Assembly: GCA_938021685.1 (NCBI GenBank)
Contig: CALIFM010000172.1
Span: forward strand, 1 to 6,464
Source: an uncultured Gammaproteobacteria bacterium
GTDB taxonomy: Bacteria > Pseudomonadota > Gammaproteobacteria > Arenicellales > Poriferihabitantaceae
Reading direction: 5' to 3'
Length of the DNA: 6,464 nt
In this document: one piece after another, positions 1 to 6,330 of the stretch
Numbering within the stretch: position 1 is the stretch's first letter
How the letters are laid out: every line of letters begins with the position of its first letter
The notes under the pieces: model-generated
The model's input: the letters and a program-made list of their open reading frames with translations, nothing else
Database searches by the model: none
What the model was told of the DNA's origin: nothing
Translations under genes and position numbers: made by a program

Positions 1-331
1 GGCGTTCAATCTGTACCCTGTCTTGGTGCGCCAAAGCCAGTTGCATAGCCACTTTACCTCCCATGCTATGTCCTAGCATACGGCAAGGGCCGATTTGCTG
101 CTGTGAAATTAGCTGTGCCACGTCCTGCGCCATTGTTGGATAATCATGTTCATCATACCAAGGTGATTGCCCATGGTTACGCAAATCTACCGCTAAAACT
201 TTGTGGCTGCGAGCAAACTGTTTGGCCATGCCTTGCCAGTTTGAATTAGAGCCAAACAAACCGTGTAGAATAAGTAATGTAGGCCGTTGAGATGTGCTCG
301 TGTCTTGCGTGTATTCTTTGAAGTAAAGCAT
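1..331 (-). CDS. ybfF: YbfF-like alpha/beta hydrolase (esterase), N-terminal 110 residues, cut by the window edge
   Basis: This is the start of an alpha/beta-hydrolase-fold esterase; the rest lies beyond base 1. The visible part has the oxyanion-hole motif HGLFGS at residues 23-28, the strand-turn motif DLRNHGQS at 49-56, and the nucleophile elbow GHSMGG at 87-92 with catalytic Ser89. HGLFGS, RNHG.S and GHSMGGK together are typical of E. coli YbfF and its eukaryotic relative ABHD11, usually about 255-300 residues, so less than half is seen. The acid and histidine of the triad would be in the missing part. There is no signal peptide, so it is probably cytosolic. The ATG at 331 is the only ATG between the lpdA stop and the conserved fold, and lies 15 bases past that stop in the same frame. 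No clear Shine-Dalgarno sequence precedes it. The spacing suggests it is the last visible gene of the PDH transcript. Its substrate is unknown. The family assignment is firm; equivalence to ybfF itself is inferred from motifs. Confidence 0.88.
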   Translation of the reverse strand, partial: MLYFKEYTQDTSTSQRPTLLILHGLFGSNSNWQGMAKQFARSHKVLAVDLRNHGQSPWYDEHDYPTMAQDVAQLISQQQIGPCRMLGHSMGGKVAMQLALAHQDRVQIER

Positions 332-339
332 TGAATTAT

Positions 340-358
340 AAAAAGATTATTTCTTTTT
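340..358 (-). other. Weak A/T hairpin over the lpdA stop codon
   Basis: On the minus strand, AAAAAGA and TCTTTTT form a perfect 7-bp inverted repeat around a 5-base loop that includes the lpdA stop. Only one pair is G-C, so the stem would be weak. No separate U-tract follows it. It could give slight attenuation between lpdA and the hydrolase gene, but it does not look like a normal intrinsic terminator and may only reflect the lysine codons at the end of LpdA. Confidence 0.15.
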
Positions 359-2137
359 AGGCATATAAAGATCAGTGATCGTGCCTTCGAACGCTTCTGC
401 AGCAAAACCTAAGGTTTCTGATAAAGTAGGGTGCGGGTGGATGGTTAAGCCGATGTCTTGTGCGTCACTGCCCATCTCTATTGCTAAAGTAGCTTCTGCA
501 ATTAGATCACCTGCATTTGGGCCAACAATGCCGCAGCCGATAATACGTTCGCTTTCTTTGTCAAACAACACCTTGGTAATACCTTCATTGCGATTAAGGC
601 TGAGCGAACGCCCACTGGCGGCCCAAGGAAATTTACCCACACCGTATTCAAGATTTTGTGCTTTGGCTTCAGTTTCAGTCACACCTACCCATGCCACCTC
701 GGGGTCAGTATAGGCCACAGACGGAATCTTTCGGCCATCAAAGCCACTAGCTTGGCCTGCGACCACTTCTGCGGCCACCTTGCCTTCGTGCACGGCTTTA
801 TGGGCCAACATGGGCTGACCGACTAAATCACCGATAGCAAAGATATGAGGTACATTGGTGCGTTGTTGATCGTCTACTTCGATAAAGCCGCGCTCAGTCA
901 CGTTTACACCTGCTTCTTTAGCATTAACGATGCTGCCATTCGGGCTGCGACCCACGGCCACCAATACTTTATCGAACACAGCACTCTTGGGCGCTTTATC
1001 GCCTTCAAACGACACTTTAAGGCCGGATTTTTGTGCTGCAATGGCATTGACCTTAGTGCTGAGCCAAATGTTTTCATATTGCTTGGTAATGCGTCGTTGT
1101 AACGGGCGCACTAGATCAGGGTCAGCGCCAGCAATCAAATTGTCTTGCATTTCAACAATGCTGACTTGGCTGCCAAGGGCATGATATACCGTGGCCATTT
1201 CAAGACCAATGATGCCGCCGCCGATAATCAGCAGCTTCTTAGGGATATCATCTAGGGCTAAAGCACCAGTTGAGTCAATCAGGCGCGGATCATCGTGTGG
1301 GAAGCTAGGTATTTTAACGGGCGTCGAGCCGGCGGCAATGATTGCATGCTTAAACTGTAAACTTTGTGTTTTGCCTTGGTGTTCAATGTTTACACTGTGA
1401 GGGCCACTAAACTGGGCAAAGCCTTGTACTACCTTTACTTTGCGTTGTTTTGCAAGCTTGGCCAAACCGCCCGTCAAGCCGGTAACCACAGATTGTTTCC
1501 AATCTTTAAGTGCGGTTAGGTCAAGCTTAGGTTTACCAAAGCTTAGGCCGAAGGCTTGTGCATCGTGCGCTTCGTCAATCACCTTGGCGCTGTGCAGCAG
1601 TGCTTTAGACGGAATGCAGCCTACATTTAAACAAACGCCGCCTAGATCAGGGTAGCGTTCGATCAAAACGGTCTTAAGGCCTAAATCAGCAGCGCGAAAA
1701 GCGGCGGTATAGCCGCCTGGACCAGAACCAATAACAAGTACGTCGATGTCGGTGTCGGGTGCGTTGCTGCTTGTGCTTTCCGTGTTGGTAGATGAGCTGA
1801 CTTTTTCAGTGCCTTCTTCAAAAGACTTGTCAGCGGGAGGGGAGGCTGCATCGTCTGCTTCGGTTGCGGGCTTTTGCTGCTTAGTGGCTTTTGTATCAGC
1901 AGCGCTCAGTACTGCAATGGCATCACCTTGCGCAATGGTGTCGCCTACTCTAGTTAAGATTTCCTGTACCACGCCTGCGTGGGAAGAGGGCACATCCATA
2001 GTAGCTTTATCGCTTTCTAAAGTGACTAGTGGCGTTTCAACCTCAACGGTGTCACCGACACTGACCAGTACCTCGATCACCGGGACAGCATCAAAATCGC
2101 CCAAATCAGGCACGGTAATAGTAATTGGATTAGACAT
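347..2137 (-). CDS. lpdA: Dihydrolipoamide dehydrogenase (E3) with an N-terminal lipoyl domain
   Basis: This is the E3 flavoenzyme of the PDH complex: it reoxidises dihydrolipoyl groups and reduces NAD+. The 596-residue protein is about 120 residues longer than a standard E3. Residues 1-80 are a lipoyl domain with the lipoylation motif ESDKATMDVP (Lys44). Residues 81-128 are a Ser/Thr/Glu/Ala-rich linker. The E3 body follows: FAD motif GSGPGG (137-142), redox disulfide CLNVGC (Cys169/Cys174), NAD motif GGGIIG (306-311), second FAD motif AIGDLVG (434-440), and the dimer-interface catalytic pair His569/Glu574 in HPHPTLSE. All key residues are intact. The ATG at 2137 is fixed by homology, because the lipoyl domain begins immediately. 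It lies 2 bases after the aceF stop and has no visible Shine-Dalgarno, so translation is probably coupled to aceF. The same fusion layout is known in Neisseria p64k and in beta-proteobacterial and Xanthomonas E3. The lipoyl domain is about two-thirds identical to that of the neighbouring AceF. Confidence 0.97.
   Translation of the reverse strand: MSNPITITVPDLGDFDAVPVIEVLVSVGDTVEVETPLVTLESDKATMDVPSSHAGVVQEILTRVGDTIAQGDAIAVLSAADTKATKQQKPATEADDAASPPADKSFEEGTEKVSSSTNTESTSSNAPDTDIDVLVIGSGPGGYTAAFRAADLGLKTVLIERYPDLGGVCLNVGCIPSKALLHSAKVIDEAHDAQAFGLSFGKPKLDLTALKDWKQSVVTGLTGGLAKLAKQRKVKVVQGFAQFSGPHSVNIEHQGKTQSLQFKHAIIAAGSTPVKIPSFPHDDPRLIDSTGALALDDIPKKLLIIGGGIIGLEMATVYHALGSQVSIVEMQDNLIAGADPDLVRPLQRRITKQYENIWLSTKVNAIAAQKSGLKVSFEGDKAPKSAVFDKVLVAVGRSPNGSIVNAKEAGVNVTERGFIEVDDQQRTNVPHIFAIGDLVGQPMLAHKAVHEGKVAAEVVAGQASGFDGRKIPSVAYTDPEVAWVGVTETEAKAQNLEYGVGKFPWAASGRSLSLNRNEGITKVLFDKESERIIGCGIVGPNAGDLIAEATLAIEMGSDAQDIGLTIHPHPTLSETLGFAAEAFEGTITDLYMPKKK
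1904..2137 (-). repeat. Lipoyl-domain coding repeat, copy in lpdA
   Basis: The first 78 codons of lpdA are homologous, without gaps, to the first 78 codons of aceF (3274-3507). By my hand count 52 of 78 residues are identical, including the whole stretch TLESDKATMDVPS. In the DNA, 1986-2017 matches 3356-3387 at 31 of 32 bases. This is a domain duplication within the operon, not a mobile repeat. Confidence 0.9.
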
Positions 2138-2139
2138 AA

Positions 2140-3507
2140 TTACAGTAGCAAGCGACGAACATCAACAAACAAGCTGACTAAGTAAGCCATAAAGCGGGCA
2201 GCCTCGGCACCATCTATGGCGCGGTGGTCGTATGATAAATCGAGCGGTAGCATCAAGCGTGGTTCAAATTCGGTTCCGTTCCATACGGGCTGCATTTTTG
2301 AGCGAGTGATACCTAAAATAGCCACTTCAGGTGCATTCACAATCGGCGTGAATGCTGTGCCGCCGATACCGCCTAAGCTAGAAATGCTCATGCAGCCGCC
2401 TTTCATTTCATGGCCTTTAAGTTTGCCTTCACGCGCACGCCCACTTAAGTCAGTTAGCGCTTCGCTAATTTCTTGGATAGATAACCGATCAACATCACGA
2501 ATCACGGGCACCACCAAACCTTTTGGAGTGTCTACTGCAACACCGATGTTGAAATATTTTTTCAAAATATAACTGGTGCCATCGGGCGAGATAGAAGCAT
2601 TAAAATGTGGAAATTTTTTCAAACTACCCACTACTGCCTTCATGATAAAAGACAGCAAAGTGATTCGAGTGCCTTTGTCGGCGTATTCCTTTTTTAAGGA
2701 CTGGCGAAAAGCCTCGGTCTCCGTAATGTCGGCCTCGTCGTGATGCGTCACGTGCGGCACATTGAGCCAAGCACGGTGCAAGTGCGGCGCAGAGAGCTTT
2801 TGAATGCGTGAAAACGGCTCAATTTCGATTTCACCGAATTCACTAAAGTCAATTTCAGGCATCGCAGGTATGCCCATGCCGCCGCTTTCTTGGCCTGCAT
2901 TAAGTTTGCTTAGTTGGAGGCTAATCCAAGTTTTGACATCGGTTTTTAAAATACGTCCTTTAGGGCCAGAACCACGCACTTGAGTTAAGTCGGCTCCCAG
3001 CAATCGTGCATAACGTCGGATGCTAGGGCTAGCATGCACGGTAGCGATGCCTGCTCGTTGCCCTGGGGGCGGGGCAACCGGTGGCGCTTTTTTATGGGCT
3101 TCACGAAATGCCTTTATGCGATTGGTTTCAGGTGCAGTGTCTGCTTTGTCGTCTATGATAGCTGCTGCTGGCGCAGCCTTGCTGCTTTTATCTTTGGCTT
3201 TATCCTCGGAAGGCGCTTCTTGTGCAATCTCCGCTGGCGCGGCGGCCTCATTTGTCTCGTTGGCTTCAGCAGGGCTCAGCACGGCAATTGCATCACCTTG
3301 CTTGACTTCATCGCCTTCTTTAACGCTGATGCTTTGGATAGTGCCAGCAACAGGTGAGGGCACATCCATAGTGGCTTTATCGCTTTCAAGAGTGATCAAG
3401 CTGTCTTCAGCTTGGACCTCATCGCCCACTTTCACCAATATTTCAATAACGGGTACGCCATCAAAATCGCCAATGTCTGGAACGCTAATGTTGATATCTT
3501 CGCTCAT
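2140..3507 (-). CDS. aceF: Dihydrolipoamide acetyltransferase (E2 of PDH), single lipoyl domain
   Basis: This E2 core enzyme of PDH transfers the acetyl group from lipoamide to CoA and scaffolds E1 and E3. It has 455 residues. Residues 1-80 are the lipoyl domain with Lys44 in ESDKATMDVP. An Ala/Glu/Lys/Pro-rich linker runs to about 157. The peripheral-subunit (E1/E3) binding domain spans about 159-191, with ASPSIRRYARLLGADL followed by GSGPKGRI. A second short Gly/Met/Pro-rich linker leads into the acetyltransferase domain (about 227-455), ending with the active-site motif DHRAIDG (His428, Asp432). The protein is complete and intact. E. coli AceF has three lipoyl domains and about 630 residues; this single-domain form is common outside enterics. 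The ATG at 3507 has the only good ribosome binding site in the operon. The gene starts 9 bases after aceE and ends 2 bases before lpdA. The PDH assignment rather than 2-oxoglutarate E2 rests on the adjoining homodimeric-type aceE. Confidence 0.97.
   Translation of the reverse strand: MSEDINISVPDIGDFDGVPVIEILVKVGDEVQAEDSLITLESDKATMDVPSPVAGTIQSISVKEGDEVKQGDAIAVLSPAEANETNEAAAPAEIAQEAPSEDKAKDKSSKAAPAAAIIDDKADTAPETNRIKAFREAHKKAPPVAPPPGQRAGIATVHASPSIRRYARLLGADLTQVRGSGPKGRILKTDVKTWISLQLSKLNAGQESGGMGIPAMPEIDFSEFGEIEIEPFSRIQKLSAPHLHRAWLNVPHVTHHDEADITETEAFRQSLKKEYADKGTRITLLSFIMKAVVGSLKKFPHFNASISPDGTSYILKKYFNIGVAVDTPKGLVVPVIRDVDRLSIQEISEALTDLSGRAREGKLKGHEMKGGCMSISSLGGIGGTAFTPIVNAPEVAILGITRSKMQPVWNGTEFEPRLMLPLDLSYDHRAIDGAEAARFMAYLVSLFVDVRRLLL
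3274..3507 (-). repeat. Lipoyl-domain coding repeat, copy in aceF
   Basis: This is the partner of the lpdA copy at 1904-2137. Each copy begins at its gene's start codon and both place the lipoyl lysine at residue 44. The match is strongest around that lysine codon. It is weaker in residues 52-69, where only about six positions agree. Confidence 0.9.
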
Positions 3508-3513
3508 CGTGTG

Positions 3514-3518
3514 CCCCT
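3514..3518 (-). promoter_or_regulatory. Shine-Dalgarno of aceF, overlapping the aceE stop
   Basis: AGGGG on the minus strand shares its first two bases with the TAG stop codon of aceE and lies 6 bases before the aceF ATG. Ribosomes ending aceE would therefore sit on the aceF initiation site, which fits coupled translation and matched E1/E2 output. Confidence 0.7.
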
Positions 3519-6219
3519 ATACCGTAATGGGGTTGGGTTTGTTGCCATCCAGCTTTCGCTGTTTGATTGCTTTGGCAATTTCTTTTTGGTCGATTAGCCC
3601 ATCATCGGCTAAGGCCGTTAAACTGCTGATGACAATATGGTCAGCGTCGACCTCAAAAAATGCACGTAAGTTTTTACGTGTGTCGCTACGACCATAGCCA
3701 TCAGTGCCGAGCACTTCATAGCGTGTTGGCACCCACTTGCGAACCTGATCACTGTATTGCTTCATGTAATCAGTTGCGGCAATTACAGGTCCCTTCGCCT
3801 TGGCCAAACATTCACTGACATAAGCTTGTTTGGCTTTTTTACCTGGGTTTAAACGGTTATAGCGGTCCACATCTTGACCATCGCGCGCTAGTTCATTGAA
3901 GCTCGTGACTGACCAAATATCGCTGCCAATACCGTACTGCTCTTGCAGTTGTTCGGCTGCTTCGATTACTTGATTCAGGATGGTGCCGCTGCCTAACATT
4001 TGCAGCGTTGCTTGGCCTTTTTTAGCTTTGATGCTGCGCAGCTTGTACATGCCTTTCAGAATGCCTTTTTCGGCGCCTTTAGGCATGGCAGGGTGCTGAT
4101 AGTTTTCGTTCATGCAAGTGATGTAAAAATATACGCTTTCATCATCGCCATACATGCGTTGGATACCATTTTGTACGATCACGGCCATCTCATAAGCATA
4201 AGTAGGGTCGTAACTAACGCAGTTGGGCACGGTGCCTGCCAAGATTAAGCTATGTCCATCTTGGTGCTGCAGTCCTTCCCCATTTAAGGTGGTGCGTCCA
4301 GCGGTGCCGCCCATCAAAAAGCCGCGTGTGCGCAAGTCACCGGCGGCCCAGGCTAGATCGCCAATGCGCTGAAAGCCGAACATCGAATAAAAGATGTAAA
4401 ACGGAATCATTGGCACGCCGTGATTGCTATAAGCCGTACCAGCGGCCATCCATGATGACATCGCACCTGCTTCGTTGATGCCTTCTTGCAGCACTTGGCC
4501 TTTTTTGTCTTCGCGGTAATACATCAATTGGTCAGAGTCTTCTGGTTCATACAGCTGTCCTTTAGGCGAGTAGATGCCCAGCTGACGAAACATGCCTTCC
4601 ATGCCAAAAGTGCGTGATTCGTCAGGCACGATAGGCACGATGTATTGGCCTATCTCTTTGTCGCGCACTAAGGCGCCCATGATGCGCACAAATGCCATTG
4701 TGGTAGAAATTTCACGTTCACCTGTGCTTTCTAGCTGTGACTTGAAAAGTTCCAGTTTAGGAATGGCATACGAAGGCTTGCAACCGCGTTGTCGTGCCTG
4801 TGACTTGCCGCCTAATTCAGCACGGCGGCCTTTAATATATTGGCGTTCGTCCGAATCAGGTGCAGGGATATAGTATTTCGCTTCGGCCACCTCGTCATCG
4901 TCTAACGGAATGTTAAATCGATCACGAAATTCTAGTAATTCGTCTTCCGCCAGTTTCTTTTGCTGGTGAGTGATGTTCTGCCCTTCGCCGGCTTCACCCA
5001 TGCCATAGCCCTTCACTGTTTTGGCTAAAATTACGGTAGGCTGGCCCTTGTGTTTGCTGGCATTGTGGTAAGCCGCGTAAATTTTATGCGGATCGTGGCC
5101 ACCGCGATTAAGTCGCCAAATATCTTCATCACTCATGTTGGCAACCATCGCTTTAAGCTCGGGGTATTTACCAAAAAAATGTTCGCGGGTATAGGCGCCA
5201 TCTTTAGCTTTAAAAGCTTGATATTCGCCATCAACGGCTTCTTCCATACGCTTTTGCAACAAGCCTTTGTGGTCTTTGGCTAGTAGTGGATCCCAGTATG
5301 ATCCCCAGATCACTTTGATCACGTTCCAGCCTGCGCCGCGAAAGTCGCTTTCTAATTCTTGAATGATTTTACCATTGCCGCGCACAGGGCCATCAAGGCG
5401 CTGCAAATTGCAGTTAACTACAAAAATGAGGTTGTCGAGATTTTCACGGCCAGCCACTGATAATGCGCCTTTAGATTCAGGCTCGTCCATCTCGCCGTCG
5501 CCGCAAAAGCACCACACTTTGCGATCAGTTTGCGGCACCATTTCGCGGTTTTGCATGTACTTCATAAAACGCGCTTGGTAGATCGCTTGAATTGGGCCTA
5601 AGCCCATGGATACAGTTGGAAATTGCCAGAAGTCCGGCATCAACCAAGGATGTGGATAAGATGACAAGCCTTTGCCATCGACTTCTTGACGGAAATGGTC
5701 TGCTTGTTCTTCAGTAATGTCGCCTTCGACTAGGGCGCGGGCATATAAGCCTGGCGAGCAGTGGCCTTGTACAAATAGCATGTCGGCACGTTGATCATCA
5801 GTGTCACCACGCCAAAAGTGGTTAAAACCTACGTCATATAAGGTGGCGGCCGAGGCAAAACTGGCAATGTGTCCGCCCAGTTCCGAGGCTTTGCGATTGG
5901 CTTTAACGACCATGACCAAGGCATTCCAGCGAATTAAGGCACGGATGCGATGTTCTAAGGCTGCATCGCCAGGTGAGGGTTGCTCGGCATGGGTAGGAAT
6001 AGTGTTGATGTAGGCGGTATTCGCCTCATAAGGAATGTGCGCACCCGAGCGTCGTGCTTTATCAATTAACGTCTCAATTATAAAGTGGGCGCGTTCATGA
6101 CCTTGTGATTCGACTACGGCCACTAAGGCATCAAGCCATTCTTGGGTTTCGATTGGGTCAGAATCAGTTGGCCCCAGCGGGGCATCATTATTATCAGTGT
6201 TTGCAGGAAGCTGTGACAT
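3517..6219 (-). CDS. aceE: Pyruvate dehydrogenase E1 component, homodimeric type
   Basis: This thiamine-diphosphate enzyme decarboxylates pyruvate and reductively acetylates the lipoyl domain of E2. From the ATG at 6219 it has 900 residues, against about 887 for E. coli AceE, and similarity runs from DPIETQEWL near the N-terminus to the C-terminus. Visible landmarks are the ThDP/Mg motif GDGEMDEPE (240-248) ending in NCNLQRLDG (269-277), the mobile-loop histidine in NITHQ (His418), DESRTFGMEG (533-542), the QEGINE cofactor-activating segment (578-583) and the histidine-rich active-site segment GEGLQHQDGHS (647-657). Nothing essential is missing. The frame stays open to a TTG at 6240, but I chose the ATG at 6219 because it is the better start codon and the resulting MSQLP... 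N-terminus fits the family. Neither start has a good Shine-Dalgarno; the ATG directly follows the A/T palindrome AAATTTAAATTT. As first gene of the PDH operon, it should carry the main promoter upstream. Confidence 0.97.
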   Translation of the reverse strand: MSQLPANTDNNDAPLGPTDSDPIETQEWLDALVAVVESQGHERAHFIIETLIDKARRSGAHIPYEANTAYINTIPTHAEQPSPGDAALEHRIRALIRWNALVMVVKANRKASELGGHIASFASAATLYDVGFNHFWRGDTDDQRADMLFVQGHCSPGLYARALVEGDITEEQADHFRQEVDGKGLSSYPHPWLMPDFWQFPTVSMGLGPIQAIYQARFMKYMQNREMVPQTDRKVWCFCGDGEMDEPESKGALSVAGRENLDNLIFVVNCNLQRLDGPVRGNGKIIQELESDFRGAGWNVIKVIWGSYWDPLLAKDHKGLLQKRMEEAVDGEYQAFKAKDGAYTREHFFGKYPELKAMVANMSDEDIWRLNRGGHDPHKIYAAYHNASKHKGQPTVILAKTVKGYGMGEAGEGQNITHQQKKLAEDELLEFRDRFNIPLDDDEVAEAKYYIPAPDSDERQYIKGRRAELGGKSQARQRGCKPSYAIPKLELFKSQLESTGEREISTTMAFVRIMGALVRDKEIGQYIVPIVPDESRTFGMEGMFRQLGIYSPKGQLYEPEDSDQLMYYREDKKGQVLQEGINEAGAMSSWMAAGTAYSNHGVPMIPFYIFYSMFGFQRIGDLAWAAGDLRTRGFLMGGTAGRTTLNGEGLQHQDGHSLILAGTVPNCVSYDPTYAYEMAVIVQNGIQRMYGDDESVYFYITCMNENYQHPAMPKGAEKGILKGMYKLRSIKAKKGQATLQMLGSGTILNQVIEAAEQLQEQYGIGSDIWSVTSFNELARDGQDVDRYNRLNPGKKAKQAYVSECLAKAKGPVIAATDYMKQYSDQVRKWVPTRYEVLGTDGYGRSDTRKNLRAFFEVDADHIVISSLTALADDGLIDQKEIAKAIKQRKLDGNKPNPITV

Positions 6220-6264
6220 AAATTTAAATTTGCTTAGCAACGGGTTAAATGACTCATAGAACTA

Positions 6265-6270
6265 ATTTTA
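6265..6270 (-). promoter_or_regulatory. Candidate -10 box for the PDH operon
   Basis: TAAAAT on the minus strand matches the sigma-70 -10 consensus at 5 of 6 positions. It would start a transcript near 6258 with a leader of about 40 bases before the aceE ATG. The -35 partner is poor: AAAACA at an 18-base spacing matches 3 of 6. Other weak options are an extended -10-like TGATAAAAC at 6298-6306 and TATAAA at 6380-6385. In AT-rich DNA such matches are common, so this is only a lead. Confidence 0.22.
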
Positions 6271-6310
6271 CACGGTATAGGCCCATTTTGTTTTGGCGTT
6301 TTATCATTTT

Positions 6311-6330
6311 CTTGTTGTAGACAAGCTTGT
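6311..6330 (-). promoter_or_regulatory. Clustered inverted repeats, possible GntR-type operator upstream of aceE
   Basis: On the minus strand the segment reads ACAAG, CTTGT, CTACA, ACAAG. It contains a perfect 10-bp palindrome (ACAAGCTTGT, 6321-6330) and an overlapping near-palindrome TTGTCTACAA (6315-6324) with perfect 4-base arms. TTGT-NN-ACAA arms resemble operators of FCD-type GntR regulators, the class that includes PdhR, the pyruvate-responsive repressor of this operon in E. coli. It is not the E. coli PdhR sequence (TGGTNNNACCA). The position, about 100 bases before aceE, suits control of the operon. The assignment to a regulator is inference. Confidence 0.25.

Noticed and set aside
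335..340. Perfect TATAAT on the minus strand just before the hydrolase ATG, as a promoter -10 box
   Set aside because: No -35-like hexamer lies at 16-18 bases upstream, and transcription would begin at about the ATG itself. It sits in a short A/T gap where such a match is easily random.
1746..2177. Plus-strand open frame of 143 codons opposite the lpdA lipoyl domain
   Set aside because: It is a shadow of lpdA: the Ser/Thr/Val-rich peptide mirrors the lipoyl domain and linker on the other strand, like the equivalent shadow over aceF.
3020..3697. Long plus-strand open frame of 225 codons opposite the aceF start and aceE end
   Set aside because: It lies antisense to well-supported aceF and aceE coding sequence. 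Its peptide is Ser/Ala/Leu-rich low-complexity sequence, as expected from the complement of the Ala/Glu-rich linker and lipoyl codons, and it matches no family I know.
6217..6240. TTG at 6240 as the aceE start, adding seven residues (MLSKFKF)
   Set aside because: There is no Shine-Dalgarno before it and it is a weaker start codon. The ATG at 6219 gives an N-terminus in line with the family, though the TTG is not strictly excluded.
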